A stretch of 47,541 nt of DNA from an uncultured Methanomicrobiales archaeon (GCA_903900025.1 CAIULN010000005.1:1-47541), one strand, 5' to 3'; shown: positions 36,136 through 44,483, numbered from the stretch's first letter. A program made the numbers and translations. Notes: generated from the sequence alone by a model not told the origin.

Positions 36136-36407
36136 CAGGGAACGTTCGGGACCATTACGCCGGCGTCGAAAGACGCGATACCTGGTACATTACCATCGGA
36201 CCGGATTGAATAAACAGGTGGCGCTCCCCCTGTTGCACGGTGTCCGGCGTCTTTGGTCGACTTCCACCATTCTGGCCGTCATGGGCTAGAACAACTGGTA
36301 CAAAAAACCGGGCCCTTTTTCCCGGTACAGGAATGTGTGGTGCTTTCGTGATGTAAAAAAAATCAGGAAAGTACCAGGGAAATTGTCAAGGGCAAAAAAA
36401 CAGGATC
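36136..36407. other. Spacer with RNA-like hairpins between convergent genes
   Basis: No protein gene is seen. Three hairpins stand out: GCGTC-GAAA-GACGC (36163-36176) with a GNRA loop, AACAGG...CCTGTT (36213-36234), and CCGGG...CCCGG near 36320-36340. A segment near 36250-36264 (GCGTCTTTGGTCGAC) could also pair with the first hairpin. The block is GC-richer than other spacers here. It could be an unrecognised small RNA or paired terminators for the flanking convergent genes. Confidence 0.35.
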
Positions 36408-36659
36408 TTACCTGTCCTCCCTCACCATCTCGATTGCCTTCTTCGGGCACTCGTTTGCGCAGATGCCACAGCCTTTGCAGAAATTGAGGTCAATGTTGAG
36501 ATCTTCATCGATCGCGCCTTCGGGACAGTACATCTGGCACAGCCCGCACTGGTTGCACCTCTCCCTGTCAATAACAGGCAAAAATACCCTCCATGAACCC
36601 GTCCTGCCCGCTGCCCCTTCGGTCGGCCTGCTCATCGCAAGGCGTCTGCGAACGCTCAT
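36408..36659 (-). CDS. porD: 2-oxoacid (pyruvate-type):ferredoxin oxidoreductase delta subunit
   Basis: The 83-residue ferredoxin subunit carries two 4Fe-4S motifs (CNQCGLCQMYCPEG and CKGCGICANECPK) and passes electrons from the thiamine site to ferredoxin. TGSWRVFLPVIDRERC before the first cluster is typical of PorD. It is the last gene of a B-A-G-D operon and its ATG overlaps the gamma stop (ATGA). The N-terminus (about 25 residues, Arg-rich) is variable in the family. Confidence 0.93.
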   Translation of the reverse strand: MSVRRRLAMSRPTEGAAGRTGSWRVFLPVIDRERCNQCGLCQMYCPEGAIDEDLNIDLNFCKGCGICANECPKKAIEMVREDR

Positions 36660-37183
36660 ACCGTCATCTCCCGGAATGCGTCGTCAGCGGTTTTGATGTC
36701 CCGTTCATCGGTAAACATCTCGGCAATCGCTTTTTTTGCCGATTCGATCGTGATGATGCCGAGCTTTGCGAGCGCCCCGATGACCGCGGTGTCCAGGATC
36801 GGGTTTCCGGCAACGACGAGGTCCTCTTTGAGTGCAATGCCGGTGAGGTCGATATTGAATGTCCTGAATCCCGCAAATTCGTGTTTGTGTGCGCTGTTCG
36901 TGACGACCGTGCCCCCCTCTTTGAGCCCGTGGAGCACATCGACCACGTCCATGACGCCCATGTCCATGACAAAGACAAGATCGGGTTGCTGGATCTGGCT
37001 GTAGACCTTCACTGGCGCATCATCGATACGGACAAACGAGACCACCGGTGCCCCCCGCCGTTCCGCACCATAGAACGGAAAGGCGGTTGCGTACCTCCCG
37101 TCACGGATTGCGGCGAGGGCAATCAGGCGGGCGGCGGTCACGCCCCCCTGTCCCCCCCGGGAGTGGATGCGGATCTCAAACAT
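36656..37183 (-). CDS. porG: 2-oxoacid (pyruvate-type):ferredoxin oxidoreductase gamma subunit
   Basis: The 175-residue subunit begins MFEIRIHSRGGQGGVTAARL, the family hallmark (RGGQG), and contains YGAERRGAPVVSFVRIDDAP. With the alpha, beta and delta subunits it makes or uses acetyl-CoA: in methanogens it usually works in the synthetic direction, from acetyl-CoA and CO2 to pyruvate. It overlaps porA by 8 nt and porD by 4 nt. Confidence 0.95.
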   Translation of the reverse strand: MFEIRIHSRGGQGGVTAARLIALAAIRDGRYATAFPFYGAERRGAPVVSFVRIDDAPVKVYSQIQQPDLVFVMDMGVMDVVDVLHGLKEGGTVVTNSAHKHEFAGFRTFNIDLTGIALKEDLVVAGNPILDTAVIGALAKLGIITIESAKKAIAEMFTDERDIKTADDAFREMTV

Positions 37184-38288
37184 TATCGCTCACTCCGAAC
37201 CAGTACTCCCTCCCGATATGTCGGTTTTTCACAAAACCGGCGATATCATCGTACGTGACCTCCTGCCCGCCAAGCCCGGCGATCACACTGAAGACACCCG
37301 TCCTGTTCTTTGCCTGGATGGAATGTGCAAGCACGCCGCCAAACCCAAACGAGTAATCGCGGTCGATGACGACAACATCCCGATTCATAAGATCGAGCTT
37401 CGGGAACGGGCGGAACCAGCGCAGGCGCATAGACCCGGCCCTGATGCCCTCGTTGCGGAGGTTGTCCACCGCGACCTCCACCTCCTTGCCCAGCGTCCCC
37501 ATTGAGACGACGACGACGTCCGCGTCCTCGCACCGGTAGTCTTCCGTAAAGCCATACGTCCTGCCAAACCGTTGAAAAAACTCCTTGTGCGCCGCCTCAA
37601 TGACCCTGAGAGAATCCCGCATCGAGCGCTCGATGTCCCAGCGGAATTTGAAATATTCATCGGGACCTGTCAGTGTCCCATAGCCCATCGGATTCTTCGG
37701 GTCGACCGTGTGCGGGAGGTGCAGCGGCGGTATGAAATCCGCCGGCTCAACCGTATCGAGCGGCTGCATGACATGGGAAAGCAGAAAGCCGTCAAGGTTC
37801 ACCATGACGGGCAGGAGGACGTCGTTGTGCTCGGCGATCCGGAACGCCATCAGGGTAGTGTCATATGCTTCCTGCACGGTGCTCACGTACACCTGCAGCC
37901 AGCCGGTGTCGCGTTCCTGCATCGCATCGGTGTGCTCAGCCCAGATATTCCAGCCGGGACCGATTGCCCGGTTCACGTTCGCCATGACAATCGGCAGCCG
38001 TGCACCCGCCGCCCAGTTCGTCATCTCGTGCATATACAGGAGGCCCTGCGAGCTTGTCGCGGTGAACGTCCGCACTCCCGTCATACTCGCACCGATACAC
38101 GCCGCCATTGCCGAGTGCTCGCTCTCAACGTCGATATAACGTGCAGAAAGATCGCCCTGTGAGACGTACTGGGCAATCTGTTCCACGATCTCGGTCTGCG
38201 GTGTGATCGGGTAGATGGCAACCACAACGGGCTTTGCCTGTTTCACGGCTAACGCAACTGCCTTATTGCCGGTGGCGACCGTCAGCAT
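37176..38288 (-). CDS. porA: 2-oxoacid (pyruvate-type):ferredoxin oxidoreductase alpha subunit
   Basis: The 370-residue alpha subunit starts MLTVATGNKAVALAVKQAKP (ATG 38288) and has the substrate-site block AIYPITPQTEIVEQIA, then FTATSSQGLLYMHEM. It also contains NVNRAIGPGWNIWAEHTD, a pattern of the pyruvate/2-oxoisovalerate group rather than the 2-oxoglutarate enzymes. Pyruvate is the best guess; 2-ketoisovalerate cannot be excluded. The ATG overlaps the porB stop by 7 nt. An in-frame extension upstream to 38486 lies inside porB and is rejected. Confidence 0.94.
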   Translation of the reverse strand: MLTVATGNKAVALAVKQAKPVVVAIYPITPQTEIVEQIAQYVSQGDLSARYIDVESEHSAMAACIGASMTGVRTFTATSSQGLLYMHEMTNWAAGARLPIVMANVNRAIGPGWNIWAEHTDAMQERDTGWLQVYVSTVQEAYDTTLMAFRIAEHNDVLLPVMVNLDGFLLSHVMQPLDTVEPADFIPPLHLPHTVDPKNPMGYGTLTGPDEYFKFRWDIERSMRDSLRVIEAAHKEFFQRFGRTYGFTEDYRCEDADVVVVSMGTLGKEVEVAVDNLRNEGIRAGSMRLRWFRPFPKLDLMNRDVVVIDRDYSFGFGGVLAHSIQAKNRTGVFSVIAGLGGQEVTYDDIAGFVKNRHIGREYWFGVSDNV

Positions 38289-39154
38289 ACGCCCGACTCC
38301 TCCCGTGCAAGCCGCTGCAGGTTCTTTGCGATCCGCTGTTTGAGGATATCGAGCGTCTTTGGATCGATCCCCGCAAACCTGCCCTGAGGAGCGAGGTACT
38401 CTTCGAGAGGGATCGGGTTTTTCAGCGCGGTTCTTGACGGGCTGCTGATCGCCAGTTGCCCGTACTCCCGCTCGTAGAGCACCCAAACCCCGGACTTTAC
38501 GGCAAGTTTCCCTATTTCGACTGACTTTTCAGTCGGGTAACGCCATCCGGGCGGGCAGGGTGCGAGAACGTGGATGAATGATGGTCCGCGAATCGAGAGT
38601 GCCTTTTTTACTTTCCTGAAGAGATCCTGCGGGTACGCAGCGCACGCAGTTGCCATAAAGGGGGGTTCGTGGGCGGCAACGATCCGTTCGATGTCCTTTT
38701 TGACCTCAGGCTTACCCAGAGGAGTCGTTGTCGTCTTTGCGCCCAGCGGCGTTCCTCCGGACCGCTGCATACCGGTATTGCCGTACGCTTCGTTGTCGTA
38801 GCAGACGTAGAGGAAGTCGGTACCCCGCTCAAGCGCCCCGGAGAGTGCCTGGATGCCGATGTCCAGCGTCCCGCCATCGCCCGCATAGACGACCACATTC
38901 GTCTTCTTTCCCAAGGCGCGCAATGCATTGCTCATACCGGATGCTGATGCACCGGCGGTGGCGAACCCCACGTTAACGACCGGCACATTCACGGCAGTGT
39001 TCGGGTACATGCCCTGAACCACGCTCGTGCAGCAGGCAGGAACGATGAGCACGGTGTCGGGGCCCGCCGCCTTGAGCACGTAGCGCAGCGCGAGTGAAGC
39101 GCTGCAGCCGGGGCACGCCGATGTGCCCTTCAGGACAAATTCCTCTTTTGGCAA
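38282..39154 (-). CDS. porB: 2-oxoacid (pyruvate-type):ferredoxin oxidoreductase beta subunit
   Basis: This subunit binds thiamine pyrophosphate (YAGDGGTLDIGIQALSGALE, then YDNEAYGNTGMQRSGGTPLG) and has cluster-ligand cysteines near the N-terminus (CPGC). It is the first gene of the operon. The start is a TTG at 39154 (L/MPKEEFVLKGTSACPGC), because an in-frame TGA lies about 11 codons upstream and no ATG or GTG lies between. GGAGCGTGATC, a near match to the anti-Shine-Dalgarno, sits about 11 nt before it and supports that choice. Confidence 0.94.
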   Translation of the reverse strand: MPKEEFVLKGTSACPGCSASLALRYVLKAAGPDTVLIVPACCTSVVQGMYPNTAVNVPVVNVGFATAGASASGMSNALRALGKKTNVVVYAGDGGTLDIGIQALSGALERGTDFLYVCYDNEAYGNTGMQRSGGTPLGAKTTTTPLGKPEVKKDIERIVAAHEPPFMATACAAYPQDLFRKVKKALSIRGPSFIHVLAPCPPGWRYPTEKSVEIGKLAVKSGVWVLYEREYGQLAISSPSRTALKNPIPLEEYLAPQGRFAGIDPKTLDILKQRIAKNLQRLAREESGVC

Positions 39155-39624
39155 TTCAGGGATGCGATCACGCTCCTGCAGTCATTCACGATCGCGAAAA
39201 ACGGGGTCGCGAATCTTGTATTACTGTTAACCCGTGTGTAAAAAAGGATCATTCCCGGCAATTGCCTAACGGACATTTAAAAAAATAAAATGTATCCGCT
39301 TCCATATGCCGGGGTAGCAGGGTTTTTTTGACATGGAGTATACAGCACTGCAGGGAGCTTGATGATGGGAATTGTGTCCTTTGAAACACTTTCACGATGC
39401 ACGGTCTGGGGTTTATACAATGCCGGACAGCACGCTGTTGTGAGGAGGGAAGAATCCCTGACGGTCCCGGACAGGGCTGTCATATCCGTCCCTCCCGACC
39501 TCTCAACCAAGAATGTACCTGTCCCCCGCTCATGGGACACTGGTACGCCTTTTTCTTTTATTCTCTCACCTCGTACGCCAGCGTCCTTCATAACCATCAA
39601 ATATCTTTGGCGTCGATTTTCTTT
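39155..39624. other. Intergenic leader region between por operon and antiporter genes
   Basis: The 470 bases hold two divergent promoters. For por (minus strand) there is a TATA box near 39275-39285 and a leader of about 95 nt. That leader carries the hairpin TCGCGA-loop-TCGCGA (about 39193-39214) and a five-codon mini-frame (39168-39185). For the antiporter pair (plus strand) there is a TATA-like block near 39597. Short frames on both strands look non-coding. Confidence 0.5.
39275..39285 (-). promoter_or_regulatory. Possible TATA box of the por operon
   Basis: The minus strand reads TTTTTTTAAATGTCC, the best AT-rich box upstream of porB. It implies a transcript start near 39250 and a long leader. 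Confidence 0.4.
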
Positions 39625-40110
39625 ATGCCTCTCCGATCGGTGAACCTTCCGGGTGTCGGGACCAAGTATGAATTTACGACCGACAAAGGGGACACGGTTG
39701 CCATCTTCTTTACCAAGTCCGGCACCATCCAGATGTACACCCTCCAGCAGGGGTGCCGCACGCCCAGTGCGGCAGAGATGACCCCCATGGAGGCACGGCG
39801 GCTCGGAAATATCCTCACCGGTGCGATCATTGAGGCGGAATCAGAGAGCGTCGAGATCGCGTTCTCCGCGCTCGCCGACCTGCGGATTACGATCCATACC
39901 TACCTGATCCAGAAAGCCATTGCCGGTAAGACAATCGAGGATCTCCAGATCCGCACCAAGACCGGGGTCACTGTGATCGCGGTCAGCCGGAAAGACAGAA
40001 ACATCATCAACCCGCCACCATCGTTTGTCTTCGAGACCGGTGATGCTGTTGTCGTGATCGGGGAGACCGACCAGCTCAAAAGGTTCGAACGCGAAGTCAT
40101 GGTGGATTAA
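39625..40110 (+). CDS. TrkA_C regulatory subunit of a K+/H+ antiporter (KhtT-like)
   Basis: The 161-residue cytosolic protein has an N-terminal half (LPGVGTKYEFTTDKGDTVAI) and a C-terminal TrkA_C domain (EDLQIRTKTGVTVIAVSRKD, FETGDAVVVIGETDQLKRFE) that senses ligands and gates the partner transporter. ATG 39625 matches the KhtT/YhaT N-terminus (MPLRSVNLPGVG). Upstream in-frame sequence is non-coding in character. The TATA-like CAAATAT about 25-28 nt upstream suggests a leaderless message. Its stop overlaps the antiporter start (TAATG). Confidence 0.9.
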   Translation: MPLRSVNLPGVGTKYEFTTDKGDTVAIFFTKSGTIQMYTLQQGCRTPSAAEMTPMEARRLGNILTGAIIEAESESVEIAFSALADLRITIHTYLIQKAIAGKTIEDLQIRTKTGVTVIAVSRKDRNIINPPPSFVFETGDAVVVIGETDQLKRFEREVMVD

Positions 40111-41246
40111 TGGAAAGCATCGTCCTCGCGCTGTTTGTCTGCCTCGTGCTGGCCATCATTACGAAGTACCTCTCCATCCCCCCGATCCCGTTCTACATCA
40201 TCGGAGGCGTCCTGCTGGGCAAAAGCGGTTTCGGGCTGGTCACATCAGATGAGATCGGCCATTTTTTTTCCCAGATGGGGCTGATCTTTTTACTCTTCTT
40301 CATGGGCCTTGAGCTCAAGCTGGAGCGGATCGCGGCAAACCGCTCCGCGGTGCTGACGAGCGGGATCATCGACCTCAACGTGAATATGCTGATCGGGTTT
40401 GTCGCCGCGTACCTGTTCGGGTTCTCGCTCATTGAATCAGCCGTCATTGCATCAGCATTCTACATTTCAAGCACAGCAATGGCAATCACATCGCTGGTAG
40501 AGAACCGGAAGCTGATGATGCGCGAGGCAGAGACCGTGATCTGGCTGATGGTCTTTGAGGACCTCGTGCTGATCATCTTTCTTGCGATCATCTCCGCCGG
40601 TGATCAGGACCCGCTGCTCTTCCTTTTGAAGATTGCCGGGGTCCTTGCGATCCTGTACGCGATTGCCCACTATGGCAAAGAGTTTCTCATCGGCCTGCTC
40701 GACCGCTCCGATGAACTCCCCCTCCTGTTCACCTTCGCTGCGGTGCTCACCACCGCATCGTTCTCAATGTATATCGGTGTGCCGGAAACGATGATGGTGA
40801 TCGCGCTCGGAGCCGCGCTTGCGACAACTGATCCCGACGCATTCGAGCAGCACGCCCGCCCCTTCAAGGATGTCTTTCTGGTCGTCTTTTTCGTCTTCTT
40901 TGGCATCACCATCAACCTCGGTGGAGGTATCGATATGGTGATGATCCTCACCATCAGCCTGCTTGCCATCGTCAGCAAGTTTATCTCGGGCATTCTCACC
41001 GGCATATTCATCCACGAGTCAGCGCTCGCGGGCATCGAGATCTGGGGCAACACGATTGGCAGGGGCGAGTTCTCGATCGCGCTTGCCGCGCTCTACGGAT
41101 CACCCCTTGTAGCCACCGTCATAGCGGCAATGGTGATTGTCACCTCAATTGTGGGAGCATTCACCGCAAAGTACTGCACCGGGCTGCGCAAATGGATGGC
41201 GATGCCAGGTCGCCGACCACCGCACCATGCGCACACGGGGCGTTAA
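40110..41246 (+). CDS. Cation:proton antiporter, CPA2 family (KhtU/KefB-like)
   Basis: The 378-residue integral membrane protein has about eleven membrane helices (for example FFSQMGLIFLLFFMGLELKL, FLVVFFVFFGITINLGGG). It lacks the cytosolic RCK domain of KefB; that function is supplied by the TrkA_C subunit encoded just upstream with a 1-nt overlap. It probably exports K+ (or Na+) in exchange for protons. Ion choice cannot be read from the sequence. Confidence 0.93.
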   Translation: MESIVLALFVCLVLAIITKYLSIPPIPFYIIGGVLLGKSGFGLVTSDEIGHFFSQMGLIFLLFFMGLELKLERIAANRSAVLTSGIIDLNVNMLIGFVAAYLFGFSLIESAVIASAFYISSTAMAITSLVENRKLMMREAETVIWLMVFEDLVLIIFLAIISAGDQDPLLFLLKIAGVLAILYAIAHYGKEFLIGLLDRSDELPLLFTFAAVLTTASFSMYIGVPETMMVIALGAALATTDPDAFEQHARPFKDVFLVVFFVFFGITINLGGGIDMVMILTISLLAIVSKFISGILTGIFIHESALAGIEIWGNTIGRGEFSIALAALYGSPLVATVIAAMVIVTSIVGAFTAKYCTGLRKWMAMPGRRPPHHAHTGR

Positions 41247-41304
41247 CGATACGCAGTAATTAAAAATAAAAAATCTTTTTATGGTTTTTGGTGACGGATC
41301 CTCA

Positions 41305-41961
41305 TCAGTCGATCAGCACCAGCGCGACAGATACAATATTGCTGTGCATGACCTTGCCGTACTCCATGTTCTTGCAGGGGATTGTCTGAAGATCCCAGCC
41401 GGCATTCTTTGCGGTAGCAAAGACGTCCATGCCCGCCGCCTCCATACTCGGGCGTACCATATCCATGTGCCGGCATTTCCTGCGGATACTCTCGTCTACG
41501 GTGCCGGCGCACTCCTCCGCGACGCACTCGTCGCAGTAAATGCATGGATAACCGCCAAATGCAAACGCTTTGTAAAATCCATCATAGAACGCAGTCTTTT
41601 CCAGCATGTGGACCGTCGTGTTCACCCAGAGGATCAGGTCCTTGTAGAAGTGGTGGAAGTCCTCGGGCAGGTTATCGCCGGAGAATTTCGCGTGCCCCGG
41701 GACGCCGTCGAACCGGACCAGGATTCCCGTCTGGTACTCTTTGACCATCCGGCGTGTTTCATCCGGTGAGGGGGCATAGGGTGGGCAGCCGAGGTGTTTG
41801 GCATACCCCTTGCATCCGTACCGGCACTTGAACCGCACCCATTGCGAGACAACAATGTCGGTTGCCGTGATCTGCTTTGCGACCGCCCCCTTCTCCCATG
41901 CAAGGCTCTTGAGTCTGGAAATCTCGGTTTTGATGGCTGGCACCATGACAAACACCTGCAT
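41305..41961 (-). CDS. DUF2284 cysteine-rich metal-binding protein
   Basis: The 218-residue protein matches DUF2284. It has a cysteine-rich N-terminal block (KCRYGCKGYAKHLGCPPYAP) and a second one (YPCIYCDECVAEECAG ... RRKCRHM), ending in SNIVSVALVLID. The family probably binds iron-sulfur clusters or other metals; its function is not established. ATG 41961 is used, and MVPAIKTEIS at 41946 is an alternative. It stands about 210 nt downstream of ribL on the same strand. Confidence 0.9.
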   Translation of the reverse strand: MQVFVMVPAIKTEISRLKSLAWEKGAVAKQITATDIVVSQWVRFKCRYGCKGYAKHLGCPPYAPSPDETRRMVKEYQTGILVRFDGVPGHAKFSGDNLPEDFHHFYKDLILWVNTTVHMLEKTAFYDGFYKAFAFGGYPCIYCDECVAEECAGTVDESIRRKCRHMDMVRPSMEAAGMDVFATAKNAGWDLQTIPCKNMEYGKVMHSNIVSVALVLID

Positions 41962-42169
41962 GATGAGGATGCGGCGGGAAATCTATAAAGGTTTCCCGCA
42001 TGTGGCTCCGTGGGATTCCCGCTGCTGCAAGCGCAATACGTTTCTAGCCATACAACCGGCTGCAGAATTTACAAGGGAGCACTCTGGCATTGTAACGCCG
42101 ATCGTAAAACCCGTCACCTGAGAGTTTGTTGATCAGAACAAAGAGTGCCAAAAAAAAAGACTACCCGTT

Positions 42170-42619
42170 CTATTCCGGCTGACTGCCAGTATCGCCGGGT
42201 CTGCCACGTTTTTCCACGATCCGCTTCACAACAAGACGCGAGCTGCAGAGTTCGTCATCACCGTATTTCCCGATGCGGACGATCTCTGGTGAGAGCCCGC
42301 GTGATGTGAGCTGCTGCCGGAGTTTTTCCTCGTCAAAATGCTGGTTGAAGCCGATGGTGATGATCGCCGGGCGGATCTCCTCGATGGGTCGGAACATGTC
42401 GGTCATGTCTCCCAGAATTGCATGATCAACGCACCGGAGCGCAGCGACCATGCGCCGGCGCTGCTCCTCGGGGATGATCGGCTGCGGTTTGTGCCTGACA
42501 TTGGAGTCGCGTGCCACGATCACGAAGAGCTCGTCGCCGAGTTTCTTTGATTGCTTGAGATAGTAGAGGTGACCGGGGTGGAGGATGTCAAACGTCCCGG
42601 TAGCGACAACCCGCTTCAT
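42170..42619 (-). CDS. ribL: FAD synthetase (archaeal RibL)
   Basis: The cytidylyltransferase-fold enzyme transfers AMP from ATP to FMN to form FAD. The 149-residue protein has the nucleotidyltransferase motif GTFDILHPGHLYYLKQSKKL (HxGH as HPGH), then IIPEEQRRRMVAALRCVD and ITIGFNQHFDEEKL. The C-terminal Cys in DELCSSRLV matches archaeal RibL. Its start overlaps the JAMM-protease stop by 4 nt. Together with ribK and ribB (23.8-25.1 kb) it completes FMN to FAD conversion. Confidence 0.94.
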   Translation of the reverse strand: MKRVVATGTFDILHPGHLYYLKQSKKLGDELFVIVARDSNVRHKPQPIIPEEQRRRMVAALRCVDHAILGDMTDMFRPIEEIRPAIITIGFNQHFDEEKLRQQLTSRGLSPEIVRIGKYGDDELCSSRLVVKRIVEKRGRPGDTGSQPE

Positions 42620-42987
42620 GTGACCACCGCCATATTGAACGGATGTCCGTCTGCGGTGAAACAGCGCCAGTTGTTCTGGCTATAGGGATAGCCGATGATG
42701 ATGTGAAAGCGTCCCGTGCGGGGAAAGAACCGGACGTCGACATCCGATGGCCGCAGCACGCCGTTGGGGTGGGAATGGCAGCTGCCCGCGATATGGGTGG
42801 AAAGGGGCATCATGTCAAGGAGGAGCGAAGCTGAGTCCCCGCCTGTTACTGTGCCGGGGAGGAGGTTTACTTCGTCGATGACGCCGTCTCTGGCGGTTAA
42901 TAGGGCGACAAATTCTTTTGGATGGGCATCGCACCCCATCTGGAAAAGGAGGTCGAGGAGTTCCTGTCGTATCCCGCGGGTGGTCAT
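42616..42987 (-). CDS. JAMM/Mov34 metalloprotease (desampylase-like)
   Basis: The 123-residue protein has the complete JAMM zinc-protease motif HSHPNGVLRPSDVD (HxHx7SxxD) and the catalytic Glu in HPKEFVAL. Relatives remove ubiquitin-like SAMP proteins in archaea (HvJAMM1) or release sulfur carriers. I chose ATG 42987 (MTTRGIRQELLDLL), since the preceding 15 codons are atypical. It overlaps ribL by 4 nt. The target cannot be inferred from the sequence. Confidence 0.9.
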   Translation of the reverse strand: MTTRGIRQELLDLLFQMGCDAHPKEFVALLTARDGVIDEVNLLPGTVTGGDSASLLLDMMPLSTHIAGSCHSHPNGVLRPSDVDVRFFPRTGRFHIIIGYPYSQNNWRCFTADGHPFNMAVVT

Positions 42988-43043
42988 ACAGTAGTTAAGA
43001 TGGTGTGCTGTTCCGCAAAAAAACTCTCGCAAAAAGGGTGGGG

Positions 43044-43853
43044 TTACCGCTCCACCTTCGCAAGGTCAGCGGTGAGGTCATGCGACAGGTCGGCACCGGC
43101 AAACGCACCACGGGTCGCGAGCGACATGGCAAAATTTGGGGTGATATCGAGCTCGGCGGTTATACCAGCTCCTGTGGTCATGTCCAGGATGTGACCGCCG
43201 CTCTTTCTGTCCTCTGAAATGAAGTGGAGGTGGTATCCCGGGACGTTGAGTGCGGAAAAAAACTTCGGCATAAAGAACCCGACCACGGTTCCTTTCGCAC
43301 CGGAATATACAAAGACCGTCTGGTTCGCCACCGCGGCAGTGAGCGGGAGGTATGGTGGTGCCTGCCGTGGTACGCTGCGCACCTGCAGGGTGGGGAATGT
43401 CCCGTTGATCCTGATTGCGTAGACTATGTTCTGCGAGGGGAGGTGTGCGGAGAGATAGGTCGAGAGCACGGAATAATTCATCTGCCTGTCTGCGGTTATG
43501 CGCATATCCGGCTCAAAAAACGTGACGGTGGCAAACGGGGTTGTCATCGCCTCAGGGACCGGGTATGCGATGCCGTCTGCCCGCACCTGGTAATACATCC
43601 CGTCCAGTGCGACCAGCTCGCCATCGAGCGCATCAAACGTCCCGATGCCGAAATCGCCATGCCGCCTGACCTCTGAAAACGGTTGGACGCCATCATAGAC
43701 ACCCTGCATCAGGGCGTCAATGGTCGAGACCTGGTAGAGCGTCTCGCGATCCTTTGGAACCGCCGCGCCTTTCATCAGGCTCTGGGCAAATGCTGCGGCA
43801 AAGAAGATGATGGCGACAGCAACTGCGATGCCGAGGAAAAATCTGCGATCCAT
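43044..43853 (-). CDS. Acetolactate decarboxylase, membrane-anchored/exported
   Basis: The 269-residue protein starts with a membrane helix (RFFLGIAVAVAIIFFAAAFA). A complete acetolactate decarboxylase domain follows: LYQVSTIDALMQGVYDGVQP, DFGIGTFDALDGELVALDG, and the zinc site HLHFISEDRKSGGH (HxHx10H, as in the bacterial enzymes). The family turns 2-acetolactate into acetoin. The leader peptide puts this enzyme outside or at the membrane, as in Bacillus brevis. Why a methanogen exports it is not known. It shares an operon with a parvulin, a JAMM protease and ribL. Confidence 0.93.
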   Translation of the reverse strand: MDRRFFLGIAVAVAIIFFAAAFAQSLMKGAAVPKDRETLYQVSTIDALMQGVYDGVQPFSEVRRHGDFGIGTFDALDGELVALDGMYYQVRADGIAYPVPEAMTTPFATVTFFEPDMRITADRQMNYSVLSTYLSAHLPSQNIVYAIRINGTFPTLQVRSVPRQAPPYLPLTAAVANQTVFVYSGAKGTVVGFFMPKFFSALNVPGYHLHFISEDRKSGGHILDMTTGAGITAELDITPNFAMSLATRGAFAGADLSHDLTADLAKVER

Positions 43854-43869
43854 GCTACATGCCTGTGCT

Positions 43870-44151
43870 TTATTTCTTCCCCGTCACTTTGATGACGTGA
43901 AAGCCGAACTGCGACATGACCGGTCCGATGACCTTGCCCTGCTCGGCGGCAAACGCTGCCTGCTCGAACTCCACGACCATCTGCCCCTTCCCGAACCAGC
44001 CGAGGTCACCGCCATTCTTGCGTGACGGGCAGGAGGAGAACCGTTTTGCGACAGCGACGAAGTCCTCGCCGTCATGGATGCGATTTAAGATCCTGTTTGC
44101 CTCATCCTCGGTCTTGACGAGGATGTGGGAAGCACGTACCTGTGTCGTCAT
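43870..44151 (-). CDS. Parvulin-type peptidyl-prolyl isomerase
   Basis: The 93-residue protein is a bare parvulin domain: ASHILVKTEDEANRILNRIH, FSSCPSRKNGGDLGWFGKGQ, FGFHVIKVTGKK. It has no signal peptide, so it acts in the cytosol. ATG 44151 (MTTQVRASHILVK) is the family-like start; the longer version from 44226 adds an atypical Cys/His-rich stretch. It is the first gene of a probable four-gene minus-strand operon ending with ribL. Confidence 0.93.
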   Translation of the reverse strand: MTTQVRASHILVKTEDEANRILNRIHDGEDFVAVAKRFSSCPSRKNGGDLGWFGKGQMVVEFEQAAFAAEQGKVIGPVMSQFGFHVIKVTGKK

Positions 44152-44483
44152 GCAAGGAAGGTGGGTGCAGAAACGATAAAAGAGTTGATGAAAAATTCTC
44201 CATCGATGTATGCAATTTTTCTGCACATCGGATTCACAATTCAGTCACTGGCGGGAACATGGAGATCTGTCACGATCGATCTGTTCGGACCCGGGTTTAT
44301 CCTGACCGCATGATGGACCCTCTTCATCGGGTGTTCTGCCCTGTGGGAGATGATTTTTGCTGGCGAGTGCTGTCATTTGCAGGCAATTCCATTCTCTGTA
44401 CAGAAAGGCCGCTCATGTGGTCTTTTCGTTGTGTGACCACCAAATTTTTAATCTGTCATACCTGATACTACCATGAATTCTTT

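Noticed and set aside
38289-38486. Upstream in-frame extension of porA by 66 residues
   Set aside because: It lies entirely within porB in another frame, and its Arg/Pro/Ala-rich translation has no match to the alpha-subunit family, which begins at MLTVATGNKA.
39277-39600. 107-codon minus-strand frame upstream of porB
   Set aside because: No recognisable domain, no clear ribosome-binding site, and it runs across the AT-rich promoter stretch of the por operon.
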